NCBI RefSeq assembly: GCF_010731895.1
Contig: NZ_AP022596.1
Span: forward strand, 6,014,001-6,078,000
Source: Mycolicibacterium helvum
Lineage (GTDB): Bacteria > Actinomycetota > Actinomycetes > Mycobacteriales > Mycobacteriaceae
DNA: 64,000 bases
Reading direction: 5' to 3'
In this document: in pieces, positions 19,194 through 27,192 of the stretch
Numbering within the stretch: the stretch's first letter is position 1
Layout: the number at the start of each line of letters is the position of its first letter
Notes under the pieces: model-generated
Seen by the model: only the letters and a program-made list of their open reading frames with translations
Database searches by the model: none
Told to the model about the DNA's origin: nothing
Program-made: the position numbers and the translations under genes

Positions 19194-19931
19194 TCAGATC
19201 TGGACGCCGAGTTGCTCGAGCAACTCGACTCGATGGTTGTCGGTCGCGGTCGACGAGCTGCCCGGCGGCCGCCGCGGGTCGGTGATCGCCGTCTGATACA
19301 CCACTTCCCCGGCTTCCAAGACCAGCACCCGATCCGCCAGTCCGACAGCTTCATTGACGTCATGGGTAACCAGCAGGACCCCGAATTGATGGTGGCGCCA
19401 CAGGTCGAGCAACAACGCGTGCATGCTGAGCCGGGTCAGCGCATCCAACGCACCGAACGGTTCGTCCAGCAGAAGCAGCCGTGGCTCGCCCACTAGCGCC
19501 CGTGCCAGCGAAACGCGTTGCGCCTGACCGCCAGACAGGGTCAGGGGCCAGGAACCGGCACGATCGGCCAGGCCAACGTCGGCCAGCGCCTTGTCGGCCC
19601 GCGCCGTCACCTCCCCGCGGGGTAGCCGGGACCGCGTCAGCCCGTAACCGACGTTGGTGCGCACTGTGCGCCACGGGAACAGCCGTGGCTCCTGGAACGC
19701 CAGCGCGGGTGCACCGGCCACCTGACGCTCACCGGTGTGGTCGTTCGACAAACCGGCGAGCACACGCAGCACGGTTGATTTGCCTGAGCCGCTGCGCCCC
19801 ACCAGCGCGACGATCTCCCCGGCACCGACGGTCAGCGACACGTCCCGCAACACCTGATGCTCGCCGTACCACTTGTCGATGTTCCGAAGCTGCGCGGCCA
19901 CCCCGGTTGTGCGTTCGGACGTCACAGTCAT
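19194..19931 (-). CDS. ssuB: Aliphatic sulfonate ABC transporter, ATP-binding protein
   Basis: 245-residue ABC ATPase. Walker A is GRSGSGKST at about residue 43, the Q-loop lies in LAFQEPRLFPWRTV, the signature is LSGGQAQRVSLARAL, Walker B is LLLLDEPFGALDALTR, and the switch His lies in LLVTHDVNEAV. The C-terminal tail after TGS is short and hydrophilic. The ATG at 19931 overlaps the ssuC stop by 4 bases, so the permease and ATPase are translationally coupled. The order C-B-A-D differs from the E. coli ssuEADCB arrangement. Confidence 0.95.
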   Translation of the reverse strand: MTVTSERTTGVAAQLRNIDKWYGEHQVLRDVSLTVGAGEIVALVGRSGSGKSTVLRVLAGLSNDHTGERQVAGAPALAFQEPRLFPWRTVRTNVGYGLTRSRLPRGEVTARADKALADVGLADRAGSWPLTLSGGQAQRVSLARALVGEPRLLLLDEPFGALDALTRLSMHALLLDLWRHHQFGVLLVTHDVNEAVGLADRVLVLEAGEVVYQTAITDPRRPPGSSSTATDNHRVELLEQLGVQI

Positions 19932-20734
19932 GACCGATACCTCAGTGCTCGACGTTCCAGTGCCCGCACGACGGCATCGGTCGTGATGCCAAGCAGCGCA
20001 TAGACGATCAGGCCGAAAATGATGATGTCGATCCGCAGGAAGTCACGAGCGTTGTTGATCAAGTAGCCAATACCCTTGTCGGCGTTGATCTGTTCGGCGA
20101 CGATCAACGTCAGCCAGGCAATCGCCAATGATTGGCGCAGGCCGACCAGCACCTGTGGGGCTGCGCTCGGCAGAATGATGTGAGTGAACCGCTGACGGAA
20201 CGAGAAGCCAAGCACGTCAGCCGTTTCGAACAACTTCGGGTCGACCTGACGGATCGCCGAGAACGTATTGAGGTACAGCGGGAAGCTGACCCCGAGGGCC
20301 ACCAACAGCACCTTGGGCAGCTCGCCGATACCGAACCACAGAATGAACAGTGGGATCAGACCCAGGTGCGGCAACGCTCGCAGCATCTGCATGGGTGGGT
20401 CGACGGTCGCCTCGGTCCACCGCGACAAGCCGACCGCCGTGCCCAGCCCGATCCCCAGCAACCCGCCCAGTAGCAGCCCCTGCACCACCCGCACACCGGA
20501 GACCTGCAGCGCGTCGGCAAGCTGACCGTCGCCGATGAGCTCCACTCCCGCCTCGGCGATCAGCGAGGGGGCAGGCAGGACGTCCTGAGAGATCACCCCG
20601 AGCGCACTGCCCACCTGCCACAGCGCCAGCAAGACCACCGGCGAGGCCCACCGCACGATCGTCCACTTCCGCTGCCTGTGTTGAGCACGCGCACGGGTGC
20701 CTACCGGTAGGACCGGCGGGGCGGGCGTGGTCAC
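19928..20734 (-). CDS. ssuC: Aliphatic sulfonate ABC transporter, permease
   Basis: 268-residue inner-membrane permease with about six helices, beginning WASPVVLLALWQVGSALGVI. The EAA-type coupling loop for the ATPase is ADVLGFSFRQRFTHIILPSA, followed by APQVLVGLRQSLAIAWLTLI. GTG at 20734 follows AAGGGAC by about 8 bases. It is first gene of ssuCBAD. The 159 bases upstream, shared with the preceding same-strand gene, contain no binding site I can name, although sulfur-responsive control would be expected. Confidence 0.94.
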   Translation of the reverse strand: MTTPAPPVLPVGTRARAQHRQRKWTIVRWASPVVLLALWQVGSALGVISQDVLPAPSLIAEAGVELIGDGQLADALQVSGVRVVQGLLLGGLLGIGLGTAVGLSRWTEATVDPPMQMLRALPHLGLIPLFILWFGIGELPKVLLVALGVSFPLYLNTFSAIRQVDPKLFETADVLGFSFRQRFTHIILPSAAPQVLVGLRQSLAIAWLTLIVAEQINADKGIGYLINNARDFLRIDIIIFGLIVYALLGITTDAVVRALERRALRYRS

Positions 20735-20893
20735 GATGTGGAGTCCCTTGGCTGACGCGTGAGTGGCTGGCGATAGGCATGCAAAACCGCAACATCGCGG
20801 CGTGCCTCGACCCTAGGAACGACCGACCCGTTTGGTTAAGGGTTTGATTCGCGGTGACCTAAAGCAGCCGGCGTTGACCGTCGAGAGCCAGCC

Positions 20894-21223
20894 TCAGCGC
20901 CATCCGTCGGCAGCCTTGGCGGCCTTGACCAGCGCATCGCACAGGTCACGCAGCTCGTGGGTGGCCGCGCCCTCGTCCACCGCGATCGCGACGTCCTCGG
21001 CGGCGCAGCGCACCTGATAGACCCGATCGGACAGCTCGGCGGCCTCGTCGGCGGAGAGCACCACCGCATCCTCGGGAATCGCACTGCCCTTGACCAGGGC
21101 ACGCTGTTCGTATGCACGCTGCCGGCACGACTGCCGGCAGTACTGCCTGCGTCGGCCCATCCCGGCGTCGGCCACCTCTCGGCCGCACCACCGGCACGGC
21201 TGAGAGCGGGTACGACGCGTCAC
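20894..21223 (-). CDS. Conserved hypothetical protein with Cys-rich N-terminus
   Basis: 109-residue protein. The N-terminus CRWCGREV followed by YCRQSCRQRAYEQR gives four cysteines in a CxxC...CxxxC arrangement, probably a small zinc ribbon with a basic helix, so nucleic-acid binding is possible. The rest is an acidic helical region (LSADEAAELSDRVYQVRCAA, LRDLCDALVKAAKAADGW). Its location next to rbpA matches the small gene Rv2049c in M. tuberculosis. GTG 21223 is used. It is divergent from rbpA across 143 bases. Function is unknown. Confidence 0.72.
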   Translation of the reverse strand: MTRRTRSQPCRWCGREVADAGMGRRRQYCRQSCRQRAYEQRALVKGSAIPEDAVVLSADEAAELSDRVYQVRCAAEDVAIAVDEGAATHELRDLCDALVKAAKAADGWR

Positions 21224-21280
21224 GCCTTGTGACTGTAGACGGCCGGGCGCGGTGATCCCGGTATCATGGGGGGCCGAGTC

Positions 21281-21307
21281 GGGAACCGCAGAGTGTGGTC
21301 TTACGTT
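21281..21307 (+). promoter_or_regulatory. Candidate SigH/SigE-type promoter of rbpA
   Basis: GGGAACC (21281-21287), a 17-base spacer and GTT (21305-21307) match the ECF sigma consensus GGAAC-N16..19-GTT of SigH/SigE-type factors. A second candidate -35, TTGACT, lies at 21306-21311. A SigR-type (SigH homologue) promoter is known for rbpA in Streptomyces, so stress induction is plausible here. Confidence 0.5.
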
Positions 21308-21366
21308 GACTACCCGGACTTCATAGAGCGTTGTACTTCATAAAAGAGTCGTGAGGAGAGTTGACG

Positions 21367-21705
21367 ATGGCTGATCGTGTGCTGAGAGGCAGTCGGCTCG
21401 GAGCCGTGAGCTACGAGACCGACCGCAACCACGACCTGGCGCCGCGTCAGATCGCGCGGTACCGCACCGAGAACGGTGAGGAATTCGAGGTTCCGTTCGC
21501 CGACGACGCCGAGATTCCTGGCACCTGGCCTTGCAAGAACGGCCTGGAAGGCACGTTGATCGACGGCGATCTGCCGGAGCCCAAGAAGGTCAAGCCGCCC
21601 CGCACCCACTGGGACATGCTGCTGGAGCGCCGTTCGGTCGAGGAGCTCGAAGAGCTGCTCAAGGAGCGCTTGGACCTGATCAAGTCCAAGCGTCGCGGAA
21701 GCTGA
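21367..21705 (+). CDS. rbpA: RNA polymerase-binding protein RbpA
   Basis: 112-residue actinobacterial transcription factor that binds the beta' zipper region, SigA and promoter DNA and stabilises the open complex. The core YETDRNHDLAPRQIARYRTE and the zinc/Tudor-like region (FEVPFADDAEIPGTWPCKNG) are followed by the basic linker PEPKKVKPPRTHWDMLLERR. The C-terminal sigma-interaction domain is RSVEELEELLKERLDLIKSK. ATG 21367 follows GAGGAGAG by 7 bases. Length and order match Rv2050. It ends convergently with ppm1. Confidence 0.97.
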   Translation: MADRVLRGSRLGAVSYETDRNHDLAPRQIARYRTENGEEFEVPFADDAEIPGTWPCKNGLEGTLIDGDLPEPKKVKPPRTHWDMLLERRSVEELEELLKERLDLIKSKRRGS

Positions 21706-21706
21706 C

Positions 21707-22480
21707 CTAGCGGACGACGCCGCGGGCGCGGTCCACGCGCCCGCCGATGCCCCACTGGGCGACCTTGACCATCGCTTCGCGAATGTTCGAGCCGCTCATT
21801 TTCGACACCCCCAGTTCGCGCTCACGGAACGTGATGGGCACCTCTGTGACGGTGAAGCCGCTGTTGATCGTGCGCCAGGTGAGGTCGATCTGGAAGCAGT
21901 AGCCCTTGGAGTCGACCGCCGACAGGTCGATCTTCTCCAGAACCTCGCGCCGGTAGGCGCGGTAACCGGCGGTGATGTCGTGGATGCCGACACCGAGTAG
22001 GACACGCGAATAAGTGTTGGCGGTCCTGGACAGCACCAGCCGTCGGTAGGGCCAGTTGCGGACCGTCCCGCCCTGAACATAGCGCGAGCCGATGGCCAGG
22101 TCGGCGCCATTGTCGATGGCGTCCAGCAGGCGATAGAGCTGTTCGGGAGCATGGCTGCCGTCGGCGTCCATCTCCACCAGCACGTTGTACTGCCGGCCCA
22201 GCCCCCAGGCGAACCCGGCAAGGTAGGCCGCACCCAAGCCGTCCTTGGCGTTGCGGTGCATCACGTGGATCCGGTCGGGATCAGCCAGGGATAGTTCGTC
22301 GGCGAGATCACCGGTGCCGTCGGGGCTGCCGTCGTCGACGATCAGCACGTGGACGTCGGGGCGTGCCGTGTGCACGCGGCCCACGATCAGCGGCAGGTTC
22401 TCCAGCTCGTTGTACGTGGGGATGATCACCAGGGTGCGCTGGCTGGGAAGCTCAGCGCCCGTTTTGCCCCGGTCGGTCAT
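21707..22480 (-). CDS. ppm1: Polyprenol monophosphomannose synthase (GT2)
   Basis: 257-residue cytoplasmic-face glycosyltransferase that moves mannose from GDP-mannose to polyprenyl phosphate, supplying donors for lipoarabinomannan, PIMs and protein mannosylation. GT2 motifs are [39 protein letters not shown] and [14 protein letters not shown], the metal-binding DxD-like segment, with [17 protein letters not shown] following. ATG 22480 overlaps the lnt stop by 4 bases. In M. tuberculosis the two activities are one polypeptide (Rv2051c); here they are separate genes, as in M. smegmatis. Confidence 0.95.
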   Translation of the reverse strand: MTDRGKTGAELPSQRTLVIIPTYNELENLPLIVGRVHTARPDVHVLIVDDGSPDGTGDLADELSLADPDRIHVMHRNAKDGLGAAYLAGFAWGLGRQYNVLVEMDADGSHAPEQLYRLLDAIDNGADLAIGSRYVQGGTVRNWPYRRLVLSRTANTYSRVLLGVGIHDITAGYRAYRREVLEKIDLSAVDSKGYCFQIDLTWRTINSGFTVTEVPITFRERELGVSKMSGSNIREAMVKVAQWGIGGRVDRARGVVR

Positions 22481-24213
22481 GACTCTCCTTTGTCGTGCTG
22501 TCCGGCCAGGGCTGAGGATGATTCACCCTGCTCCGGCGGGTTGTCGCTATCGTCGCGGCCCCCGGACATACTGCTTGCGTCCCCTTCCCGCTTTCTGCGG
22601 CGAATCGGACGTATGAACCAACCATTGTGCAGCATGGCGGCCATCAAAACGGCAACAGCGGCTCCGACCAGCACCCATTGCACCAACGGGCCCCATCGGG
22701 TGGCTAGCGTTTGGCTGGTCTTGAGCCGCACCACGACGTCGAGATAGGCCGGCGTGAAGAACTGGGTCCGAGCCACCTCACGGCCGTCCGGCGCGATCAC
22801 CGCGCTGATCCCGGTGGTGCCGGCCACCACTACGTAGCGGTCGTGCTCGACGGCCCTGGCGCGGGCGAACGCCAGCAGCTGTTCGCTCATGTTCTGGTCG
22901 AACGTCGCGTTGTTGGTGGGAACTGCCAGGACCTGCGCGCCGTTGGTGACCGACTCGCGAAGCGCCCGGTCGAAGATGACCTCCCAGCAGGTCGCCACCC
23001 CGACCGGCACCCCGGCGGCGTGCACGACGCCCGAGCCGGTACCCGGCACGAAGTACCCGGCGCGGTCGGCGAACGACGACAGATGGCGGAAGAAGCCTCG
23101 CCACGGCAGGTATTCGCCGAATGGCTGGATGATCTGTTTGTCGTGGCGCTCCCCTGGTCCGGCGACCGGATCCCAGACGACGGCGGTATTCGACGCCGTC
23201 GGGTTCTGCGGGGTCCAGTCCGGGCGGGCGATGACAGTGCCGACCAGGATCGGCGCGCCGATCGCCTGCGCGGCCACGCTGATCTGTTGGGCGGCGTCGG
23301 CATTGGTGAACGGGTCGATATCCGAGGAGTTCTCCGGCCAGATCACGAACTGCGGCTGTGGCGCCTTGCCCGCGTGCACATCCTCAGCCAGTTGCACGGT
23401 TTGGCGGACGTGGTTGTCCAGGACGGCGCGGCGCTGGCTGTTGAAGTCGAGCCCCAGTCGCGGCACGTTGCCCTGGATCGCGGCCACCGTGACCGTCGGC
23501 TCGTTGCCGGCACCGCCGGCGGCGCGGCGCACCTGCGGCGCGGCCACCGCGGTGGTCAGCAACACCGCGGTGATGCACAGGCCGGGCAGCAGTACGCCTG
23601 GCAGCGACGCGGGCTCGGATGTCTCGGCCGTGCCACTGCGCTGCAGCCAGCGCACGATCTCGCTCGTCAACGCGGCCAGCGACGCGCCGAGCAGGACGAT
23701 CCCGAACGACAGCAGCGGTACCCCGCCGAGCTGAACCAACGCCAGGAACGGCCCGTTCGTTTGACCGAAACCGACTACCCCCCAAGGGAATCCACCGAAC
23801 GGCACCGTCGACTTCAGCCATTCCTGCAGTGCCCACATCAGCGCGAGCCACAGTGGCCAGCCTGGCAGCCTGCGCACCATGACGGCCAGTGCACCGAACA
23901 ACGCCGGGAAGATCGCTTCCATCGCCGACAGCGCCAGCCAGGGCACCGGGCCGACCAGTCCGCTGATCCATGGGATCAGCGGGATGTAGAACGCCAGCCC
24001 GAACAGGTATCCGTAGCCCAGTCCGCCGGCCGGTGTGGTCTTGGGGTGCAGCAGTACCCAGCTGAGCATTCCGAAGCTCACCACTGCCGACCACCACCAG
24101 CCGATCGGCGGGAAGCTGATGCACAGCAGCAGCCCGGCGGTCACCGCAACCAGTAGCCGCATCAACCGCGGTGGCAGCGCGGTGCGCAACCATGTGAGCA
24201 GCCGGCTAGCCAT
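22477..24213 (-). CDS. lnt: Apolipoprotein N-acyltransferase
   Basis: 578-residue membrane enzyme that adds the third acyl chain to lipoproteins. The N-terminal part has about six helices ([19 protein letters not shown] onward). The nitrilase-type domain starts near [11 protein letters not shown], with catalytic Glu in VIWPENSSD, Lys in [19 protein letters not shown] and Cys in [12 protein letters not shown] final helix ([20 protein letters not shown]) is followed by a 50-residue polar tail. ATG 24213 overlaps the amidohydrolase stop by 8 bases, and its own stop overlaps the ppm1 start. All three catalytic residues are present. Confidence 0.95.
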   Translation of the reverse strand: MASRLLTWLRTALPPRLMRLLVAVTAGLLLCISFPPIGWWWSAVVSFGMLSWVLLHPKTTPAGGLGYGYLFGLAFYIPLIPWISGLVGPVPWLALSAMEAIFPALFGALAVMVRRLPGWPLWLALMWALQEWLKSTVPFGGFPWGVVGFGQTNGPFLALVQLGGVPLLSFGIVLLGASLAALTSEIVRWLQRSGTAETSEPASLPGVLLPGLCITAVLLTTAVAAPQVRRAAGGAGNEPTVTVAAIQGNVPRLGLDFNSQRRAVLDNHVRQTVQLAEDVHAGKAPQPQFVIWPENSSDIDPFTNADAAQQISVAAQAIGAPILVGTVIARPDWTPQNPTASNTAVVWDPVAGPGERHDKQIIQPFGEYLPWRGFFRHLSSFADRAGYFVPGTGSGVVHAAGVPVGVATCWEVIFDRALRESVTNGAQVLAVPTNNATFDQNMSEQLLAFARARAVEHDRYVVVAGTTGISAVIAPDGREVARTQFFTPAYLDVVVRLKTSQTLATRWGPLVQWVLVGAAVAVLMAAMLHNGWFIRPIRRRKREGDASSMSGGRDDSDNPPEQGESSSALAGQHDKGES

Positions 24214-25801
24214 GCAGCACGACACCTCGATGGACCGTCTGGCGGCAGTGCGGCAGCGGGTCGCCGGGGTCCAGCCGCGGCAACGCGGGCACCCGCGAGC
24301 GAGGGTCGGTGGACCACCGCTGGACGTTGTCGGAAGGAGCACTCACGTCCAGCTCCCCGCCGAGATCCCACACCGCGTACGACGCCGGCGCGCCAGGCAC
24401 CAACGTGCCGCTGAGCCCGTCGCGCTCACCGCCGGCGCGCCAGGCGCCTCTGGTTGCAGCGGCAAAGGCTGCCCGCATGGAGATCGCGCTTCCCGGGGTT
24501 TGATGACGGCTCGCCGCACGGACGGTTGCCCAGGGGTTGATGCTGGTCACCGGGGCATCTGAACCGAACGCCATGGGCACGCCTGCCGATGCTAACAGCG
24601 AGAACGGGTTGAGCAGGGCGGCTCTGCCGGAACCGAGCCGGCGCGCGTACATGCCCGTGCTGCCGCCCCACAGCGCGTCGAAATTGGGCTGCATGCTGGC
24701 GATGATGCCGCAGCGGCCGAGCATGGCCGCCTGCTCGGCACTCACCATCTCCAGGTGCTCCAGCCGGTGCCCGCACCGGGCGACGGCCGGCGCCCCGAAC
24801 CGCTCGACCAGACCGGCCACGGCGTCGACCACCGCGCGCACCGCCGCGTCGCCGATCACATGGAAGCCGGCGGTCACGCCGGCCTCGGTGCAGGCGATCA
24901 GATGCTCGGCGATGCCGTCGGGGTCCAGGTAGCAGTTACCGGTGCTGTCCGGCGCATCGGCGTACGGCTCGCACAGCCACGCGGTGTGAGAGCCCAGCGC
25001 GCCGTCGACGAACAGGTCGCCGGCCAGTCCGCGCGCCCCGGTCTCCTCGATCAACGCCCTGGCCTGGGCGGCGCTGGAGACAGCTTCACCCCAGTAGCCG
25101 ATGACCACGACGCCGTGCTCGGTGGCGCGCAGCTCCTGCCAGTCGTCAGCCCCACCGATATCCGGTCCGGCGCATTCGTGGACGGCGACGATGCCCGCGG
25201 CAGCCACCGCATCCAGTGCGGCCCGCCGGGCGTCGGCGCGCTGCTGCGCGGTGAGCAGCCGACGAGCTTCGCTGCGGACGAGGTGGTGGGCGTCGGCCGA
25301 CAGCGGTTTGTGCGGGTCGTATCCGGCGACCGCAGGCAAGCCGGGGACCAAGTCACGTAGCGCCGTCGAGGCCACAGCTGAGTGCACATCGACGCGGGCC
25401 AGGTAGGCCGGCGTCATGCCGGCGATGGCGTCAAGCTCCGCGGTGCTCGGGGCCTCGTCGCGCGCCCAGCCGGTGTCGTCCCAGCCGTGCGCCCAAATCG
25501 GCTGGCCCGGATGCGCCGCCATGTGCTCGGCGACCAGGGTCAGGCAGTGCTGTTTGGTTCTCGCCGAAGTCAGATCCAGCCCGGTCATCAGCAGGCCGGT
25601 AGAGGTCAGGTGGATGTGGCTGTCGACGAACGCGGGTGACACGAAGGCACCCTGTAGGTCGACGACCTGCGCATCACCGAATTGCGAACGGGCCACGTCG
25701 TCACTGCCGAGCCAGGAGACGACGCCGTCGCGGACGGCCATCGCGGTGGCATCCGGATGTGACGGGCTATGAATGCGCCCGCCGAGCAGCAGTGTGGTCA
25801 C
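24206..25801 (-). CDS. Amidohydrolase family protein (YtcJ-like)
   Basis: 531-residue metal-dependent hydrolase of the amidohydrolase_3/YtcJ group. The HxH metal motif is in [15 protein letters not shown] near residue 60. Others are [52 protein letters not shown] and [14 protein letters not shown], with the conserved aspartate. The substrate is unknown; related enzymes hydrolyse N-substituted formamides or cyclic amides. GTG 25801 is the start. This gene is inserted between lnt and fxsA relative to the M. tuberculosis order as I recall it, and overlaps lnt by 8 bases. Confidence 0.85.
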   Translation of the reverse strand: MTTLLLGGRIHSPSHPDATAMAVRDGVVSWLGSDDVARSQFGDAQVVDLQGAFVSPAFVDSHIHLTSTGLLMTGLDLTSARTKQHCLTLVAEHMAAHPGQPIWAHGWDDTGWARDEAPSTAELDAIAGMTPAYLARVDVHSAVASTALRDLVPGLPAVAGYDPHKPLSADAHHLVRSEARRLLTAQQRADARRAALDAVAAAGIVAVHECAGPDIGGADDWQELRATEHGVVVIGYWGEAVSSAAQARALIEETGARGLAGDLFVDGALGSHTAWLCEPYADAPDSTGNCYLDPDGIAEHLIACTEAGVTAGFHVIGDAAVRAVVDAVAGLVERFGAPAVARCGHRLEHLEMVSAEQAAMLGRCGIIASMQPNFDALWGGSTGMYARRLGSGRAALLNPFSLLASAGVPMAFGSDAPVTSINPWATVRAASRHQTPGSAISMRAAFAAATRGAWRAGGERDGLSGTLVPGAPASYAVWDLGGELDVSAPSDNVQRWSTDPRSRVPALPRLDPGDPLPHCRQTVHRGVVLHG

Positions 25802-25844
25802 GGTGGATCAGTCTGCCCCGGTGTGGCGGGGCCGCAGCACCGGG

Positions 25845-26342
25845 TCAGAACTCGCGGTAGGCCGTCGAGCGCGGAACGATGTCGGCATCGTGGATGGGGC
25901 CAGAAACATGCCCGCCCTGCTCAACTACCTCGCCGTCGATGTAGTCGCCGCGCCCGGGATAGCCCGGCGCGGTCAGGTTCACGACGGTGACCCGGCGGGC
26001 GATACCGCGGGTGAGCAGCATCCCGGCCACTGGACGCACCACGCGGCGGGTCGGCGGCAGCAGCATCAGCGCACCGAGCGCGGTGCTGACCAAGCCGGGG
26101 ATGAACACTCCGACGGTGCCGAGCGCGACGAGCATGCTGTCGGCCACTGCGCCCTGCGGGTCGTTGCGGGTGCGCTGTAGACGCAGGATCTGCCGCTTGA
26201 CCTGGGATCCGGCCAGCGCAACGCCGACCACCGAGGTGGCCAGCAGGATGAGCAGCGTCCACCCGAGTCCGAGAGACCAGGTCAACGCGGCCAGGACGGC
26301 CAGCTCGACCACGGTGTAAAGGAAAAACGTCCGCATCACCAT
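25845..26342 (-). CDS. fxsA: FxsA family cytoplasmic membrane protein
   Basis: 165-residue membrane protein. The FxsA domain starts at FFLYTVVELAVLAALTWSLG, followed by GWTLLILLATSVVGVALAGS and QVKRQILRLQ, then GTVGVFIPGLVSTALGALML, the second pair of helices. The C-terminus is polar. FxsA in E. coli affects sensitivity to phage T7 exclusion by F plasmid; its general role is not known. ATG 26342 is preferred, with 26336 two codons later. It matches Rv2053c in position after ppm1/lnt. The downstream amidohydrolase gene starts 43 bases on. Confidence 0.85.
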   Translation of the reverse strand: MVMRTFFLYTVVELAVLAALTWSLGLGWTLLILLATSVVGVALAGSQVKRQILRLQRTRNDPQGAVADSMLVALGTVGVFIPGLVSTALGALMLLPPTRRVVRPVAGMLLTRGIARRVTVVNLTAPGYPGRGDYIDGEVVEQGGHVSGPIHDADIVPRSTAYREF

Positions 26343-26403
26343 GCAAAGCCAACGAGCTGGCTCGGCCACCGGTTCCGGTGAGCCTGATAAGAGTCTGTGA
26401 GTT

Positions 26404-26731
26404 CTAGTGCGGGGTGATCTCGAGCGCGACGTGCACCTTATCGATACCGCCCCGGACCAGGCTGTGCAGATAGAACCACCCCGCGTGCTGCCAGTGGCGG
26501 CGCAGCACCTTGGTGTAGACACCGCGGGTCTCGGAGTCCGGGAGCACCCGAGCCGTCGCCTCGACCGGCTCGCCCTTCGGCTTTCCCAGCACTCCGCATT
26601 CGGCGATGGTCACCCGCGAGGTGTTGTGGATCCGCTTGACCTTCCAGGACACCCGGTCGGTGATCACCAGCAGACGGTCTGGTGAGCAGCAGATACTTGG
26701 CGCGTGCGACATCCTTGAAGGTGAGCGACAT
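26404..26731 (-). pseudogene. Broken PPOX-class F420-dependent enzyme (internal deletion and frameshift)
   Basis: The gene starts at 26731 as MSLTFKDVARAKYLLLT, parallel to MALTFADVVKAKYISLT of its upstream neighbour. The frame then jumps. The next family segment, RLLVITDRVSWKVKRI, is in another frame and runs intact to ITPH at 26404. By comparison with the neighbour, about 20 codons covering the KDGRPKPTAIWVV cofactor strand are missing between about 26680 and 26690, leaving the two halves out of frame. The remaining C-terminal part has no in-frame start of its own with good context. A sequencing error cannot explain the missing segment. It looks like a tandem duplicate that decayed. Confidence 0.75.
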
Positions 26732-26734
26732 CGT

Positions 26735-27115
26735 TCAGGCGGCTCGTAATTCCAGGCCGATCGTCCGTTTGGCGCCGCCGCGCAGCTTGCTGAAGAAGTT
26801 GAAGACCTGGCCGACGATCCCGTAGCGCTTGGCGATCGCCTGATAGACGCGTTCGGTCTGAGATTCGTCGAGGATGCTCGCCACCGCCTCGACGGCATCG
26901 CTGCGGACGTTGCCGCGCATATCGCAGATCGCCACCGTCACCCGCGGGGTGTTGCGGATGCGCTTGACCTTCCACGCGTTCTTCTCGGTGATCACCAGGG
27001 CGGCATCCCCGTCGGGCACCACCCAGATCGCGGTCGGCTTCGGTCGGCCGTCCTTGGTGAACGTGGTCAGTGAGATGTACTTCGCCTTGACGACGTCAGC
27101 GAATGTAAGTGCCAT
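26735..27115 (-). CDS. PPOX-class F420-dependent oxidoreductase
   Basis: 126-residue split-barrel protein. FADVVKAKYISLTTFTKDGR, then PKPTAIWVVPDGDAALVITE and KNAWKVKRIRNTPRVTVAIC, is the classic layout of small mycobacterial F420/FMN-binding PPOX proteins. The C-terminus (RVYQAIAKRYGIVGQVFNFF) is helical with a basic end. It starts at ATG 27115 and is followed 3 bases downstream by a broken paralogue. Substrate is unknown. A half copy of the 36-bp repeat sits just upstream of its start at 27128-27145. Confidence 0.82.
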   Translation of the reverse strand: MALTFADVVKAKYISLTTFTKDGRPKPTAIWVVPDGDAALVITEKNAWKVKRIRNTPRVTVAICDMRGNVRSDAVEAVASILDESQTERVYQAIAKRYGIVGQVFNFFSKLRGGAKRTIGLELRAA

Positions 27116-27127
27116 GGGCCCAACCTA

Positions 27128-27145
27128 TATCCCCGGGTCGCTTCG
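27128..27145 (-). repeat. Diverged half copy of the 36-bp repeat
   Basis: TATCCCCGGGTCGCTTCG differs at one base from the corresponding part of the helY copy at 63639-63656, in the same orientation. The following sequence to about 27170 is only loosely similar (TCTCCCCCTCGCC, CTGCCGGG). It lies in the 77-base spacer between cobN and the PPOX gene. The match is short and could be partly chance. Confidence 0.5.
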
Positions 27146-27192
27146 GTCTCCCCCTCGCCTTCTGCCGGGCCGTGCCCTCAGCCCGCTAGGTC

